Source: Actinomycetota bacterium
GTDB lineage: Bacteria; Actinomycetota; Acidimicrobiia; IMCC26256; JAENVU01
Reading direction: 5' to 3'
Assembly (NCBI GenBank): GCA_016870395.1
Contig: VGBT01000011.1
Span: 1-64,000, forward strand
DNA length: 64,000 bases
The position numbers and the translations under genes were made by a program. The notes under the pieces were generated by a model, which was not told where the DNA came from, searched no databases, and worked only from the letters and a program-made list of their open reading frames with translations. Below, one piece after another: positions 8,810 through 15,965 of the stretch (the stretch's first letter is position 1; every line of letters starts with the position of its first letter).

Positions 8810-10150
8810 GTGTCGCAGATGAGTCAGCGGGCGATGGGCGGAGCGGGGCCCGAGCGGCCCGGCCCGCCAGGGCTGAGAGCGGAGATGGTGAGCAGCGGAG
8901 CGGAGGTCAGGGGCGTCGAGCGGACGCGGCTGGCCTCGGGGCTGCGCGTCGTCACTGAGGCCATGCCCGAGCTTCGGTCAGTGGCCGTCGGCTTCTGGGT
9001 GGGCACGGGCGCCGTCGACGAGACCGGCGAGCAGCTCGGGGCGAGCCATTTCCTCGAGCACCTGCTCTTCAAGGGGACCGACACGCGCTCGGCCGCCGAG
9101 ATCGCCCACGCGGTCGAGTCGGTGGGTGGCGACATGAACGCCTTCACCACCCAGGAGTACACGGCGTTCTACGTGCGGGTGCCCGACGACCACCTCGCGT
9201 TGGCGCTCGACATCCTCTCCGACGTCGTGTGGGAACCCGCGTTTCGCCCCGACGAGGTCGACTCCGAGCGTCAGGTCATCCTCGAAGAGATCGGCATGCG
9301 CGATGACACGCCCGACGACGTCGTGCATGAGCTCTTCGCGGAGGCGCTCTACCCGGAGCACCCGCTGGGCCGATCGGTCCTCGGGACGCGCGAGTCGATC
9401 GCGGCGATGCCCCGTGAGGCGATCGCGGCGTACCACGGCGAGCACTACCACCCGGCCAACGTGGTCGTGGCGGCGGCCGGGAACCTCGATCACGAGCGGG
9501 TGGTCGAGCTGGTGGAGGCCCGTCTCCCGCAGCAGTCGGGGGCTCGGCCCGCGCGAGCACAGTCGCGGCTCGTCGCGCCCCGAGCGGTGATCGGCCGCCG
9601 GCGTCCCACCGAGCAGGCGCACCTGGTGGTGGGGATGCGCTCGATCGCGCGCGACGACCCCGACCGGTACGCCCTGTCGGTGATGAACCAGGCGTTCGGT
9701 GGCGGGATGTCGTCGCGACTGTTCCAGGAGGTGCGGGAGAAGCGCGGCCTCGCGTACTCCGTCTACTCCTATCGGGCCGCGTACGAGGACACGGGCGCGC
9801 TCGGCGTCTACGCGGGTACTGCCCCCGAGCGCGTGCGCGAGACGCTTGCGGTGATCGAGGGCGAGCTGGCCCGGCTGGTAGCCGAAGGCCTGCCCGAGGA
9901 GGAGCTCGCCGCGGCGAAGGGTCATCTGCGCGGGTCGACGGCACTCTCGCTGGAGTCGAGCTCGAGTCGGATGCACCGGATCGGCCGCAGCGAGCTGACG
10001 TTGGGCGAGGTGCCGTCGGTCGACGAGCTGGTCGCCTCGGTGGAGGCGGTCGAACCCGACGACGTCGGTCGGGTCATCGAGCGCGTGCTCGCGAACGAGG
10101 CGCAGGTGCTCTCGGTCGTCGGCCCGTTCGACCCCGAAGACTTCGCCTGA
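8810..10150 (+). CDS. M16-family zinc metallopeptidase
   Basis: A 446-aa pitrilysin-type peptidase with the inverted zinc motif HFLEH (His80 and His84 flanking Glu83, counted from 8810) and a distal glutamate region ERQVILEEIGMRDD. The C-terminal M16 half contains FGGGMSSRLFQEVREKRGLAYSVYS. Homologues lie downstream of pnp in actinobacteria and many other bacteria and are annotated as processing proteases; the substrate is unknown. The start is uncertain: GTG 8810, ATG 8819 and ATG 8885 are all possible and the first ~25 residues look unstructured. The stop precedes a palindromic element and dapB. Confidence 0.9.
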   Translation: MSQMSQRAMGGAGPERPGPPGLRAEMVSSGAEVRGVERTRLASGLRVVTEAMPELRSVAVGFWVGTGAVDETGEQLGASHFLEHLLFKGTDTRSAAEIAHAVESVGGDMNAFTTQEYTAFYVRVPDDHLALALDILSDVVWEPAFRPDEVDSERQVILEEIGMRDDTPDDVVHELFAEALYPEHPLGRSVLGTRESIAAMPREAIAAYHGEHYHPANVVVAAAGNLDHERVVELVEARLPQQSGARPARAQSRLVAPRAVIGRRRPTEQAHLVVGMRSIARDDPDRYALSVMNQAFGGGMSSRLFQEVREKRGLAYSVYSYRAAYEDTGALGVYAGTAPERVRETLAVIEGELARLVAEGLPEEELAAAKGHLRGSTALSLESSSSRMHRIGRSELTLGEVPSVDELVASVEAVEPDDVGRVIERVLANEAQVLSVVGPFDPEDFA

Positions 10151-10176
10151 CCGTCGACCAGGCCCACACTCCCAGG

Positions 10177-10224
10177 AACTGTCGCGCCTATCTCGTGCTC
10201 TGGCGTGAGGAACACGCGACAGTT
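10177..10224 (+). repeat. 48-bp palindromic element, copy A
   Basis: Outer arms AACTGTCGCG and CGCGACAGTT pair over 10 bp (12 with flanking GG/CC). Inside, CTCGTGC pairs with GCGTGAG around a TCTG loop. A second copy at 31373-31420 has exactly the same length and geometry. Here the right arm falls near the -35 position of the dapB promoter. Confidence 0.85.
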
Positions 10225-10240
10225 CCGGGCGCGGGACGCC

Positions 10241-10246
10241 TAGGCT
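10241..10246 (+). promoter_or_regulatory. Leaderless-type -10 for dapB
   Basis: TAGGCT, then 7 nt, then GTG 10254. No Shine-Dalgarno precedes the start. Confidence 0.6.
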
Positions 10247-10253
10247 CGCCGTT

Positions 10254-11039
10254 GTGATCCGGGTCGGCGTGTTCGGGGCGGGGGGCCGCATGGGGGCGAC
10301 GGTGTGTCGCGCCGTGCTCGACGCCGCCGACACCGACCTCGTCGCCGCGGTCGACCCCCAGCACGCGGGCGAGACCGTCGCGGGCACGGGGCTCACCCTC
10401 GCGGCCGACCCGGCGGTGATCGCCGCCGAGCGTGCCGACGTGGCGATCGACTTCACCGTGGCGGCGGCCGCCCGCGAGAACCTGCGCTGGTGCGCGGCCC
10501 ACGACGTGCACGCCGTCGTGGGCACCACGGGCTTCAGCCAGGACGACCTCGACGAGTTCGCCGCGTTGTTCCACGACTCCCGGGCCAACGCGCTGATCGC
10601 GCCGAACTTCGCGATCGGTGCGGTCCTCATGATGCGCTTCGCCGAGCAGGCCGCACCGTGGTTCGAGACTGCCGAGGTGATCGAGCTGCACCACGACACG
10701 AAGGCCGACGCACCGTCGGGCACGGCGATGGCCACGGCCCAGCGCATGGCCGCGGCGTCGGCCGAGTGGGCCGAGGACCCGACCGAGTCCGTGCTTGCCG
10801 AGGGGGCCCGTGGCGGCCTCGTGGCCTCGGGGCCGGGTGGCGGGATCCGGGTCCATGCGGTGCGGATGCGGGGGATGGTCGCGAGCCAGGAGGTGATCCT
10901 GGGGACGACGGGCCAGACCCTGACGATCCGCCACGACACGTTCGACCGCACGTCGTTCATGCCGGGGGTGCTCCTCGCGGTGCGCAGGGTCGCGGAGCTG
11001 GCCGATCTCACCCTGGGCCTCGACTCACTGCTCGGCTGA
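10254..11039 (+). CDS. dapB: 4-hydroxy-tetrahydrodipicolinate reductase
   Basis: NAD(P)H-dependent reductase of the diaminopimelate/lysine pathway, 261 aa. N-terminal nucleotide-binding GAGGRMG starts near residue 8. The VVGTTGF segment follows, and the catalytic/substrate motif HHDTKADAPSGTA is near residue 143. It is separated from the dapF-dapC-dapD-dapE genes at 34.6-40.0 kb. The start GTG has no ribosome binding site but sits 7 nt after a -10-like TAGGCT. Confidence 0.95.
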   Translation: MIRVGVFGAGGRMGATVCRAVLDAADTDLVAAVDPQHAGETVAGTGLTLAADPAVIAAERADVAIDFTVAAAARENLRWCAAHDVHAVVGTTGFSQDDLDEFAALFHDSRANALIAPNFAIGAVLMMRFAEQAAPWFETAEVIELHHDTKADAPSGTAMATAQRMAAASAEWAEDPTESVLAEGARGGLVASGPGGGIRVHAVRMRGMVASQEVILGTTGQTLTIRHDTFDRTSFMPGVLLAVRRVAELADLTLGLDSLLG

Positions 11040-11058
11040 GCTTCGGTCGCGACGGCCA

Positions 11059-11667
11059 ATGGCGAACCACGACCCGGCGCCGCGGGAGCGGCTGCTCGAA
11101 GCCGCGTACGCGTGCGTGGCGCGCTTCGGCATGGCCAAGACCACGGTGGAGGACGTCGTCAAGGAGTCCGGGGTGTCGCGGGCGACCGTGTACCGCGTCT
11201 TCCCGGGGGGCAAGGACCAGCTCCTGCGTGAGGTCGTCGCCTGGGAGATGGGCCGCTTCTTCGGCGCGCTGGCCGAGGCCGCCGCGGGCGCGCCCGACTT
11301 CGCGAGCCTCGTGGAGTCCGGCCTCGTCTACGCCCACCGGGCCGTGCGGGAGCACGAGGTGCTCCAGACGATCCTGGTCACCGAGCCCGAACGCCTGCTG
11401 CCGCTGATGACCACCGAGCAGGAGCGGCCGCTGCGCTTCGTCACCGCGTACCTGCTGCCGTTCCTCGAGCGTGAGGCCCGAGCCGGACACGTGCGCGACG
11501 GTGTCGACCTCGACACCGCCTCCGACTACGTGGCGCGCATGCTGCTCTCGCTGATCTCGTCGCCGGGTCGCTGGGACCTCGACGACCCCGCCCAGGTCCG
11601 CCAGGTCGTGCGCGAGGAGCTCCTCGCCGGTGTCCTCACGCCGGAGGCGCTCGCCGCCGAGACATGA
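11059..11667 (+). CDS. TetR-family transcriptional regulator
   Basis: A 202-aa protein with an N-terminal TetR helix-turn-helix (ERLLEAAYACVARFGMAKTT, then VSRATVYRVFPGGKDQLL) and an all-helical ligand-binding domain. It starts 19 nt after dapB, so it could be cotranscribed. The ligand and targets are not evident. It resembles the second TetR at 13062 in its FG.AKTT and RATVYR motifs, suggesting they are related paralogues. Confidence 0.88.
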   Translation: MANHDPAPRERLLEAAYACVARFGMAKTTVEDVVKESGVSRATVYRVFPGGKDQLLREVVAWEMGRFFGALAEAAAGAPDFASLVESGLVYAHRAVREHEVLQTILVTEPERLLPLMTTEQERPLRFVTAYLLPFLEREARAGHVRDGVDLDTASDYVARMLLSLISSPGRWDLDDPAQVRQVVREELLAGVLTPEALAAET

Positions 11668-11716
11668 TCCCCCCGACGCTCGCGGGTCGAAGGGAACCGC
11701 GCGTTGTGTCCGCGTC

Positions 11717-12343
11717 TCAGCGCTGGTCCCGTGACGCCAGCGCCCGCGCAGCGAGAAGGACGGCTCCGACCGTCGAGGCGGTGGCGACGGCGGTCACGAA
11801 CACCGCGGCATTGGATTCGCCTCTGCTGACGCCTCCTACGGCGAAGAGCGCGCCAGCGGAACACGCCAGGAGCACCGGATTCCCGAACAGCCGGTCCAGC
11901 TTTGGTGCGGTCAAAGCAGCAACCGAAACCACACCGGCTGCCACCGGGAGGAAGATCGCGTTGAGCGCCCACCATCCCTCTGCATCGTGCGGCGCCGTCG
12001 CGTAGTACACGAGCAAGGTCGGCAGTACCACAGCCGGTCCGATGAAGGGCCAGAGCCTCGGACGGAGCCGGCCGGCCACCAGGCCGACGACGAGCCATCC
12101 GGCCATGGCGACCCAGAGGCGGTCGCGCTCGATGAGATCTGCTGGATCGATGCCCGGCGCACCCCAGCCGAAGAGGGTATCCAGACGATCGGGCGCGCCC
12201 CAGGGGCGCGCGTAGTCACGCGGTTGCACGGCGACGTAGGCGAACCAGAGGAGGAGCGCTGCTACGGCAGCGCAGCCGAGAACGCCCGCGTCGCTTCGAC
12301 TCCGCGGGTACCGGGCGGGTCGGTGAACGCGCGTCCGGTCCAT
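11717..12343 (-). CDS. Hypothetical multi-pass membrane protein
   Basis: A 208-aa protein with about six hydrophobic segments (for example CAAVAALLLWFAYVAV, WVAMAGWLVVGLVAG, FIGPAVVLPTLLVYYAT) separated by short loops. I recognise no family. The start overlaps the vapC stop by one base (TAATG on the minus strand), which suggests coupling to the VapBC operon. An association of an unknown membrane protein with a toxin-antitoxin pair is worth noting, but no function follows from it. Confidence 0.65.
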   Translation of the reverse strand: MDRTRVHRPARYPRSRSDAGVLGCAAVAALLLWFAYVAVQPRDYARPWGAPDRLDTLFGWGAPGIDPADLIERDRLWVAMAGWLVVGLVAGRLRPRLWPFIGPAVVLPTLLVYYATAPHDAEGWWALNAIFLPVAAGVVSVAALTAPKLDRLFGNPVLLACSAGALFAVGGVSRGESNAAVFVTAVATASTVGAVLLAARALASRDQR

Positions 12344-12765
12344 TACCCGGCGCCGGTCGGGATCAGGGTGAAGTGGCCACCGTCGAGTGGGCGGAGCACG
12401 TCGAAGTGGCGACGGTCCAGCGTGAGGATGTCGCGGGTGCCGTAGCGGTGCGCGAGCACGACGAGCGACGCGTCGGCGATCCCGATCTCCTGGTCGTGAT
12501 ACCGCTCGAGGATCTCGGCGCAAACCCGGAGGTCGTCGTCGGCGAGACGCGGATGCTCGTAGGCGCCGCCGGCGAGCTCCCGCACGATGGCGAGCTCGGC
12601 CTCGGCGCCGAGTCGGGTGGCGGCGAGGTAGTCGATCTCGGCGACGACGAAGGGCGAGACGGCCAAGATCTGGCTGGTCGCTGCCACCGCACGGGCGACC
12701 GGGGCGTGGGCGGGCTCCTTCCGGTTGAACAGCGCCAGCAGGCCGCTGGTGTCGGCGACGATCAC
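12343..12765 (-). CDS. vapC: VapC-type PIN-domain ribonuclease toxin
   Basis: A 140-aa PIN domain with the expected acidic residues: Asp5 (VADTSG), Glu43 (VAEIDYL), Asp98 (GIADAS) and Asp117 (TLDRRHF). Known VapC toxins cleave tRNA or rRNA when released from their antitoxin. The GTG start overlaps the upstream antitoxin stop by four bases (GTGA), the usual toxin-antitoxin arrangement. All catalytic positions are present, so it is probably active. Confidence 0.9.
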   Translation of the reverse strand: MIVADTSGLLALFNRKEPAHAPVARAVAATSQILAVSPFVVAEIDYLAATRLGAEAELAIVRELAGGAYEHPRLADDDLRVCAEILERYHDQEIGIADASLVVLAHRYGTRDILTLDRRHFDVLRPLDGGHFTLIPTGAG

Positions 12766-12971
12766 CGCTCGCCGAACCCCGCGAGCATCTCGTCGACCCG
12801 GTCGGCGATCGGGGCGCCCTCGATCAGCCCGGTCGTCGGGCGCGGTCGGGTCACTGCGGCCCGTACCGCCTCGCGGATCACCGCGGCCTCGGAGCTGCCG
12901 CGCCGGCGGGCCTCGTGCTCGACCGCGGTCTTCAGATCGTCGGGCAGGTAGATGGTCGTCTTCTTCGACAT
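12762..12971 (-). CDS. vapB: Ribbon-helix-helix antitoxin of the VapBC pair
   Basis: A 69-aa protein with a CopG-like ribbon-helix-helix N-terminus (KTTIYLPDDLKTAVEHEARR, then SSEAAVIREAVRAAV) and a C-terminal tail (ADRVDEMLAGFGER) that should wrap the toxin. The ATG lies directly after a perfect 10-bp palindrome that is a likely autoregulatory operator. The fold, gene order and 4-bp overlap with vapC agree. Confidence 0.87.
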   Translation of the reverse strand: MSKKTTIYLPDDLKTAVEHEARRRGSSEAAVIREAVRAAVTRPRPTTGLIEGAPIADRVDEMLAGFGER

Positions 12972-12972
12972 G

Positions 12973-12982
12973 CCATATATGG
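12973..12982 (-). promoter_or_regulatory. Palindromic vapBC operator/promoter candidate
   Basis: CCATATATGG is perfectly palindromic and starts one base before the vapB ATG. The wider region has ATGCC/GGCAT inverted arms. It is AT-rich against a GC-rich background, consistent with a -10 and RHH binding site. Confidence 0.55.
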
Positions 12983-13028
12983 TACCAGCGGTGGCATCAT
13001 TGGCCCCGTGGCTGTGACCGGCGACACG

Positions 13029-13058
13029 TTGACGCTGAGACACTTGCTGCCTTAGCGT
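13029..13058 (+). promoter_or_regulatory. Promoter and inverted repeat before second TetR gene
   Basis: TTGACG (13029-13034) and TAGCGT (13053-13058) are 18 nt apart. TGAGAC (13036-13041) and GTCTCA (13057-13062) form an inverted repeat over the same region, a possible autoregulatory operator. Confidence 0.45.
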
Positions 13059-13061
13059 CTC

Positions 13062-13697
13062 ATGATCATGTCTGCGCTGCGTGAGGCGTCTCGGGTCCGC
13101 GGCGCCGAGGCCCCGGGGGAGGCCATCGAGTCCGGCTCGGAAGCCGGCGTCGAGGAGCGAATCCTCGATGCAGCGCTCGTCTGTCTCGCCCGCTTCGGCG
13201 TCGCCAAGACCACGCTCGACGACGTCGCGCGCGAGGCCGGCTGCGCCCGCGCCACCGTCTACCGCTACTTCGCCAGCAAGGCAGCCCTCCTCGGGGCCGC
13301 GGCCGACGGCGAGCGCGAGCGCATCAGCGCCGCGGTCGACGCCGCGGGCGCATCCGCGGACACGCTCGGCGACGCCCTCAGCGCGATGCTCCTCACCGCG
13401 GCTCGCGAGCTCAGCGCGCAGGAGGCGCTCCAGCGCGTGCTGGAGGTGGAGCCCGAGGCGATCCTCTTGCACCTCGCCTTCGAGGGCTGCGACCGCACGC
13501 TCGCGTTCGCCAGCCTCCGGTTCGCGCCGACGCTGACCCGGTTCCTGCCGTCCGACAAGGCCGCGCGCGCCGCCGAGTGGTCCACGCGGGTGCTGTTCGC
13601 GTACCTGCACCCGAGCGGCGCCCCGATCTCCATGACCGACGAGGACTCGGTGCGAGACCTCGTCCGCCGGCTCGTCCTGCCCGCGTTCGTTTCCTGA
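13062..13697 (+). CDS. TetR-family regulator, probable controller of the adjacent diiron gene
   Basis: Up to 211 aa. The TetR helix-turn-helix is at residues ~31-75 (RILDAALVCLARFGVAKTT, then ARATVYRYFASKAALL). Start is ATG 13062 or ATG 13068; the -10-like TAGCGT lies 3 and 9 nt upstream respectively, so a very short or absent leader is likely. It ends 19 nt before the diiron oxygenase-like gene and is probably cotranscribed with it. Helical C-terminal domain; ligand unknown. Confidence 0.87.
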   Translation: MIMSALREASRVRGAEAPGEAIESGSEAGVEERILDAALVCLARFGVAKTTLDDVAREAGCARATVYRYFASKAALLGAAADGERERISAAVDAAGASADTLGDALSAMLLTAARELSAQEALQRVLEVEPEAILLHLAFEGCDRTLAFASLRFAPTLTRFLPSDKAARAAEWSTRVLFAYLHPSGAPISMTDEDSVRDLVRRLVLPAFVS

Positions 13698-13716
13698 CCC
13701 CCGGAGGTAGACCCCC

Positions 13717-14841
13717 ATGGCCACCAACTTCGAGATCCTCGGGCGCGAGAACGTCGACGACCTCGAGGCGATCCTCTCGGTCAGCAACACCGACGTAGAC
13801 GCGGTCGTGCACGCGGTCAAGGTCGAGGCCGACGCGCTGTTCAACTGGGACTACACCCGGTCGCGTCCGTCGCTGATCAAGCTCTACGAGAAGGCGAAGA
13901 CCTCGCAGTGGAACGCCGAGACCGACCTCGACTGGTCGATCGAGGTCGACCAGGCCGAGGTCGCGATGGCGAACCAGGCGAACATCCCCGGCGGCGGGGC
14001 GGCCGACCAGGACATGACCGGGACGCCGTTCGAGTCCTGGACCGAAGACGACTGGGTGCAGCTCGGCATCGAGATGCAGAACTGGATGCTCTCGCAGTTC
14101 ATGCACGGCGAGCAGGGCGCGCTGATCTGCACCGCGCAGATCGTCGAGACCGTGCCCTGGATCGACGCGAAGTACTACGCCGCAACGCAGGTGATGGACG
14201 AGGCGCGCCACGTCGAGGTGTTCGCGAAGTACCTCGACACCAAGCTCTCGGGCCACTACCCGATCAACGCGCACCTGCGCCTGCTGCTCGACGACATCAT
14301 CAGCGACAGCCGTTGGGACATGACGTACCTCGGCATGCAGATCATGGTGGAGGGCCTGGCGCTCGCCGCGTTCGGCTTCATGCACCAGCTCACCGCCGAG
14401 CCGCTGCTGAAGAAGCTGCTGCGTTATGTCATGAGCGACGAGGCGCGCCACGTCGCGTTCGGTGTGCTGTCGCTGCAGGAGTACTACACCGAGCTCACCA
14501 CGCCCGAGATCCGCGAGCGCCAGGAGTTCGCGTTCGAGGCCGCGGTGCGCATGCGCGACCGGTTTCTCCAGCAGGAGGTGTGGGAGCGGATGGGTATCGA
14601 CCCGAAGGAAGTGCTTCCGCTCGTGCTCGCCGACGAGAGGCGCCCGATGTTCCAGGCGGTGCTCTTCTCGAAGATCGTGCCGAACTGCAAGAAGCTCGGT
14701 CTGCTCGACGCGGGCGACGGCTGGCTCCGTGACCGGTTCACCGAGCTCGGCGTGATCCAGTTCGAGGACTGGACCGACACGGGCGAGGAGTACGCCATGC
14801 TCGACGAGGTGTCGAAGGACCGCGAAGCGCAAAGCGCGTAA
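13717..14841 (+). CDS. Ferritin-like diiron protein, oxygenase/hydroxylase-like
   Basis: A 374-aa protein with two copies of the EX29EXXH diiron motif: Glu132/Glu162/His165 (HGEQ, DEARH) and Glu212/Glu242/His245 (VEGL, DEARH). This is the carboxylate-bridged diiron arrangement of ferritin-like oxidases and R2-like or AurF-like oxygenases. The intact ligand set predicts O2 activation; the substrate is not evident. GGAGG precedes the ATG. It lies directly behind a TetR regulator, which suggests induction by a hydrophobic small molecule. No reductase or ferredoxin gene is next to it. Confidence 0.82.
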   Translation: MATNFEILGRENVDDLEAILSVSNTDVDAVVHAVKVEADALFNWDYTRSRPSLIKLYEKAKTSQWNAETDLDWSIEVDQAEVAMANQANIPGGGAADQDMTGTPFESWTEDDWVQLGIEMQNWMLSQFMHGEQGALICTAQIVETVPWIDAKYYAATQVMDEARHVEVFAKYLDTKLSGHYPINAHLRLLLDDIISDSRWDMTYLGMQIMVEGLALAAFGFMHQLTAEPLLKKLLRYVMSDEARHVAFGVLSLQEYYTELTTPEIRERQEFAFEAAVRMRDRFLQQEVWERMGIDPKEVLPLVLADERRPMFQAVLFSKIVPNCKKLGLLDAGDGWLRDRFTELGVIQFEDWTDTGEEYAMLDEVSKDREAQSA

Positions 14842-14869
14842 TTCGCTGCGTCCGACCTCGGGAGGGCGC

Positions 14870-15430
14870 ATGCGGGCATGGATCGGGTAATTGCTGGCGG
14901 CGGTGCTCGTCGCGACCGGGCTGCTCGTGGGTGAGGCACACCGCCGTACTCGAACGCCGGCGGGGGCTTCGTGTACGTGTTCGACGGCGCCGATGCCACG
15001 GGGGCCGCTGCTCTGGAAGGACGACCTCGGGCTGGGTGGCCTCGGGTCGGCTCTGATTCGCAACGGGTTCGTGTACGCGTCGGGCCGGTCGGCGAGCGGG
15101 TGGGATGTGCGTGCGTTCGACCGGGCCGGCCTGCAGGGCTGCTCAAGCTCGCCGAAGGTGTGTGCGCCGCTGTGGTCCACAGACGGTCGGCTCACTACGA
15201 CAAAGGGCTAGAGCGCAGTGGCAGGTTCGCGGCTGTTCCGGCCGTCGGGCGGGGAGCTGCCGGTCTACGACGCGAACGGCGTGCAGGGCTGCGGCGGGTC
15301 GCCCGTGGTGTGCCTGCCGGTCTGGACGGCGACGGCCGCCATCACGACGACTTCGGCTTCCGCGATCTCCAACGGCATCGTGTTCGTCGGTGGCGGCGAC
15401 GGCAAGGTCACCGCGTTCGCGACGCCGTGA
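14870..15430 (+). pseudogene. Decayed secreted PQQ-like beta-propeller gene
   Basis: ATG 14870 follows GGGAGGG and begins a signal-peptide-like sequence (MRAWIG, stop, LLAAVLVATGLLVG). In the same frame, propeller-blade sequence appears (LLWKDDLGLGGLGSALIRNG, then FVYASG), a second stop at 15209-15211, and more blade sequence ending SAISNGIVFVGGGDGKVTAF at 15430. A piece reading FVYVFDGADATG near 14968-15003 is in another frame, so a frameshift is also needed. The repeated LQGC..SP.VC.P.W pattern marks two blades. The length is far below a full propeller, so internal deletion is likely. Confidence 0.7.
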
Positions 15431-15488
15431 TGGAGTTGGACCCCGCTGTTGAGAAGCACATCCTGGACTACCCCTCTGGTGCGGGTTG

Positions 15489-15885
15489 ATGGCTACTGAC
15501 GCCGCGAGTCTCCGTCTCCAGTCGCCGGACCCTACCGTCGCGCAGCTGACGAAGCTCATGGGCCTCCAGCCACATCGCACAGTCGATGTGGGCTCACCCG
15601 TCAGCTCTCGCACTCAGGATGCAGGGGCCCGCTCCGTAACGACTTGGATCTTGTTGGCTCAAGCTGAAGGCGACGAGCTCGGTCCGTACGTGCTAGCCCT
15701 CGAACCCGCCCTTCGCCGATTCCGGGCGTTGCCGAAAGAAGCCCCGAATCGTCGCCGACTTGGTCGTCGCGCTGACAGGACGAGAACTGGGAAGGATGGC
15801 AGCGCTCTCCAGCGACGAGGTCAGACTTCTCGGAAGCGCTGGGTTGGGTCGGGTGATCGACGTCTACGCACCCGACGACTTGTAG
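15489..15885 (+). pseudogene. Frameshifted DUF4279-like gene
   Basis: Frame one from ATG 15489 reads MATDAASLRLQSPDPTVAQL, then TKLMGLQPHRTVDVGSPV and continues to LRRFRALPKEAP. Near 15735-15746 coding character passes to another frame: PRIVADLVVALTGRELGRMA, then LGSAGLGRVIDVYAPDDL, stop 15885. Joined, the two parts match the outline of DUF4279 (N-terminal GLxP motif, C-terminal LG..IDVY end). One base change in the AAAGAAGCCCC tract would restore it. It could be a real mutation or a homopolymer error. Confidence 0.6.
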
Positions 15886-15951
15886 GCGGAGCGCTCCTGC
15901 AACTCACAGCCGCCCGGCGCAGGTACAGGCCCTGATGCTCCGGTGTGCGGC

Positions 15952-15957
15952 TACCCT
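15952..15957 (+). promoter_or_regulatory. Leaderless-type -10 for the RNase J gene
   Basis: TACCCT, then 8 nt, then ATG 15966. This supports 15966 over an in-frame ATG at 15945, which would lie upstream of the -10. Confidence 0.6.
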
Positions 15958-15965
15958 CCGGGGCG

